Assembly (NCBI GenBank): GCA_034440615.1
Contig: JAOTOM010004747.1
Span: forward strand, 221,001-285,000
Length of the DNA stretch: 64,000 nt
DNA from: Ashinkailepas kermadecensis
Lineage: Eukaryota; Arthropoda; Thecostraca; Neolepadidae
Direction: 5' to 3'
A program made the position numbers and the translations under genes. The notes under the pieces are model-generated. The model was not told the DNA's origin. It searched no databases and saw only the letters and a list, made by a program, of their open reading frames with translations. Below are positions 63,115-64,000 of this stretch, in pieces. Position 1 is the first letter of the stretch; each line of letters begins with the position of its first letter.

Positions 63115-64000
63115 AGGTGTGGCCGCTAACCTGCCCCGTCGGGTGTGGCCACGAACCTGCCCCGTCGGGTGTGGCCACTAACCTGTCCCGTCGGGTGTGG
63201 CCACTAACCTTCCCCGTCAGGTGTGGCCACTAACCTTCCCCGTCAGGTGTGGCCACTAACCTGCCACGTCAGGTGTGGCCACTAACCTTCCCCATCAGGT
63301 GTGGCCACTAACCTGTCCCGTCAGGTGTGGCCACTAACCTTCCCCATCAGGTGTGGCCACTAAGCTGCCACGTCAGGTGTGGCCACTAACCTTCCCCATC
63401 AGGTGTGGCCACTAACCTGCCCCATCAGGTGTGGCCACTAACCTGCCCCGTCGGGTGTGGCCACGAACCTGCCCCGTCGGGTGTGGCCACTAACCTGTCC
63501 CGTCAGGTGTGGCCACTAACCTGCCCCGTCAGGTGTGGCCACTAACCTGTCCCGTCAGGTGTGGCCACTAACCTGTCCCGTCAGGTGTGGCCACTAACCT
63601 GTCCCGTCAGGTGTGGCCACTAACCTTCCCCATCAGGTGTGGCCACTAACCTGCCACGTCAGGTGTGGCCACTAACCTTCCCCATCAGGTGTGGCCACTA
63701 ACCTGCCCCGTCAGGTGTGGCCACTAACCTGCCATGTCAGGTGTGGCCACTAACCTTCCCCATCGGGTGTGGCCACTAACCTGCCACGTCAGGTGTGGCC
63801 ACTAACCTTCTCCATCAGGTGTGGCCACTAACCTGCCCCGTCAGGTGTGGCCACTAACCTGTCCCGTCGGGTGTGGCCACTAACCTTCCCCGCCAGGTGT
63901 GGCCACTAACCTTCCCCGCCAGGTGTGGCCACTAACCTGCCCCGTCGGGTGTGGCCGCTAACCTGCCCCGTCAGGTGTGGCCACTAACCTGCCCCGTCAG
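63115..64000. repeat. SLC39A7: Minisatellite, 26 bp, in ZIP7 intron 2, running off the window
   Basis: About 34 units with GGTGTGGCCACTAACCTGCC plus CCGTCA. Variant positions (CTGCC/CTTCC/CTGTC; CCCC/CCAC; GTCA/GTCG/ATCA) form patterned runs, typical of a VNTR. Confidence 0.97.

Overview
This window is animal (most likely arthropod) nuclear DNA. The coding signal is split into short exons with GT-AG splice sites, and the proteins are animal families. Introns and intergenic DNA are crowded with minisatellites, tRNA-derived SINEs with target-site duplications, DNA-transposon and LINE relics and long (TA)n tracts. TTAGG-like telomere-type motifs occur inside two palindromes. A CCDC42-type axonemal gene implies an animal that builds motile cilia or flagellated sperm. 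A crustacean such as a barnacle would fit, but that is inference.

Left two thirds (1-40.4 kb): the minus strand carries the 5' half of ASCC3, the Ski2-like helicase of the ASC-1 complex. I could place 21 consecutive coding exons, from the start codon at 40376 down to 1047, with compatible phases at every junction. They give about 1206 residues: the N-terminal region, the complete first helicase cassette and most of the first Sec63-like unit. The second cassette lies beyond the left edge. The 12.2-kb intron 1 contains two apparently intronless genes on the same strand, a CCDC42-like coiled-coil protein (30938-31915) and an HNK-1-family carbohydrate sulfotransferase (34199-35536).

Middle (40.4-60.3 kb): no intact gene seen. 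It holds a non-LTR retrotransposon relic, a LINE 3' end, a mosaic repeat present in rearranged copies, a roughly 450-500-bp family with four copies across the window, an inverted-repeat element, two long palindromes and a broken uncharacterised gene.

Right end (60.3-64 kb): the plus strand carries the first two coding exons of a SLC39A7/Catsup (ZIP7) zinc transporter. The rest lies past the right edge.

Two patterns stand out. First, many ASCC3 introns hold a minisatellite starting at or near an exon edge, and several repeat units contain a copy of the splice site plus exon bases. Second, at least eleven copies of a 31-64-bp element, most flanked by 11-17-bp direct repeats, share a folded stem and a (TAAC)n-type 3' tail with a tRNA-Val-derived SINE. 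This looks like a minimal retroposon made of little more than a 3' recognition hairpin.
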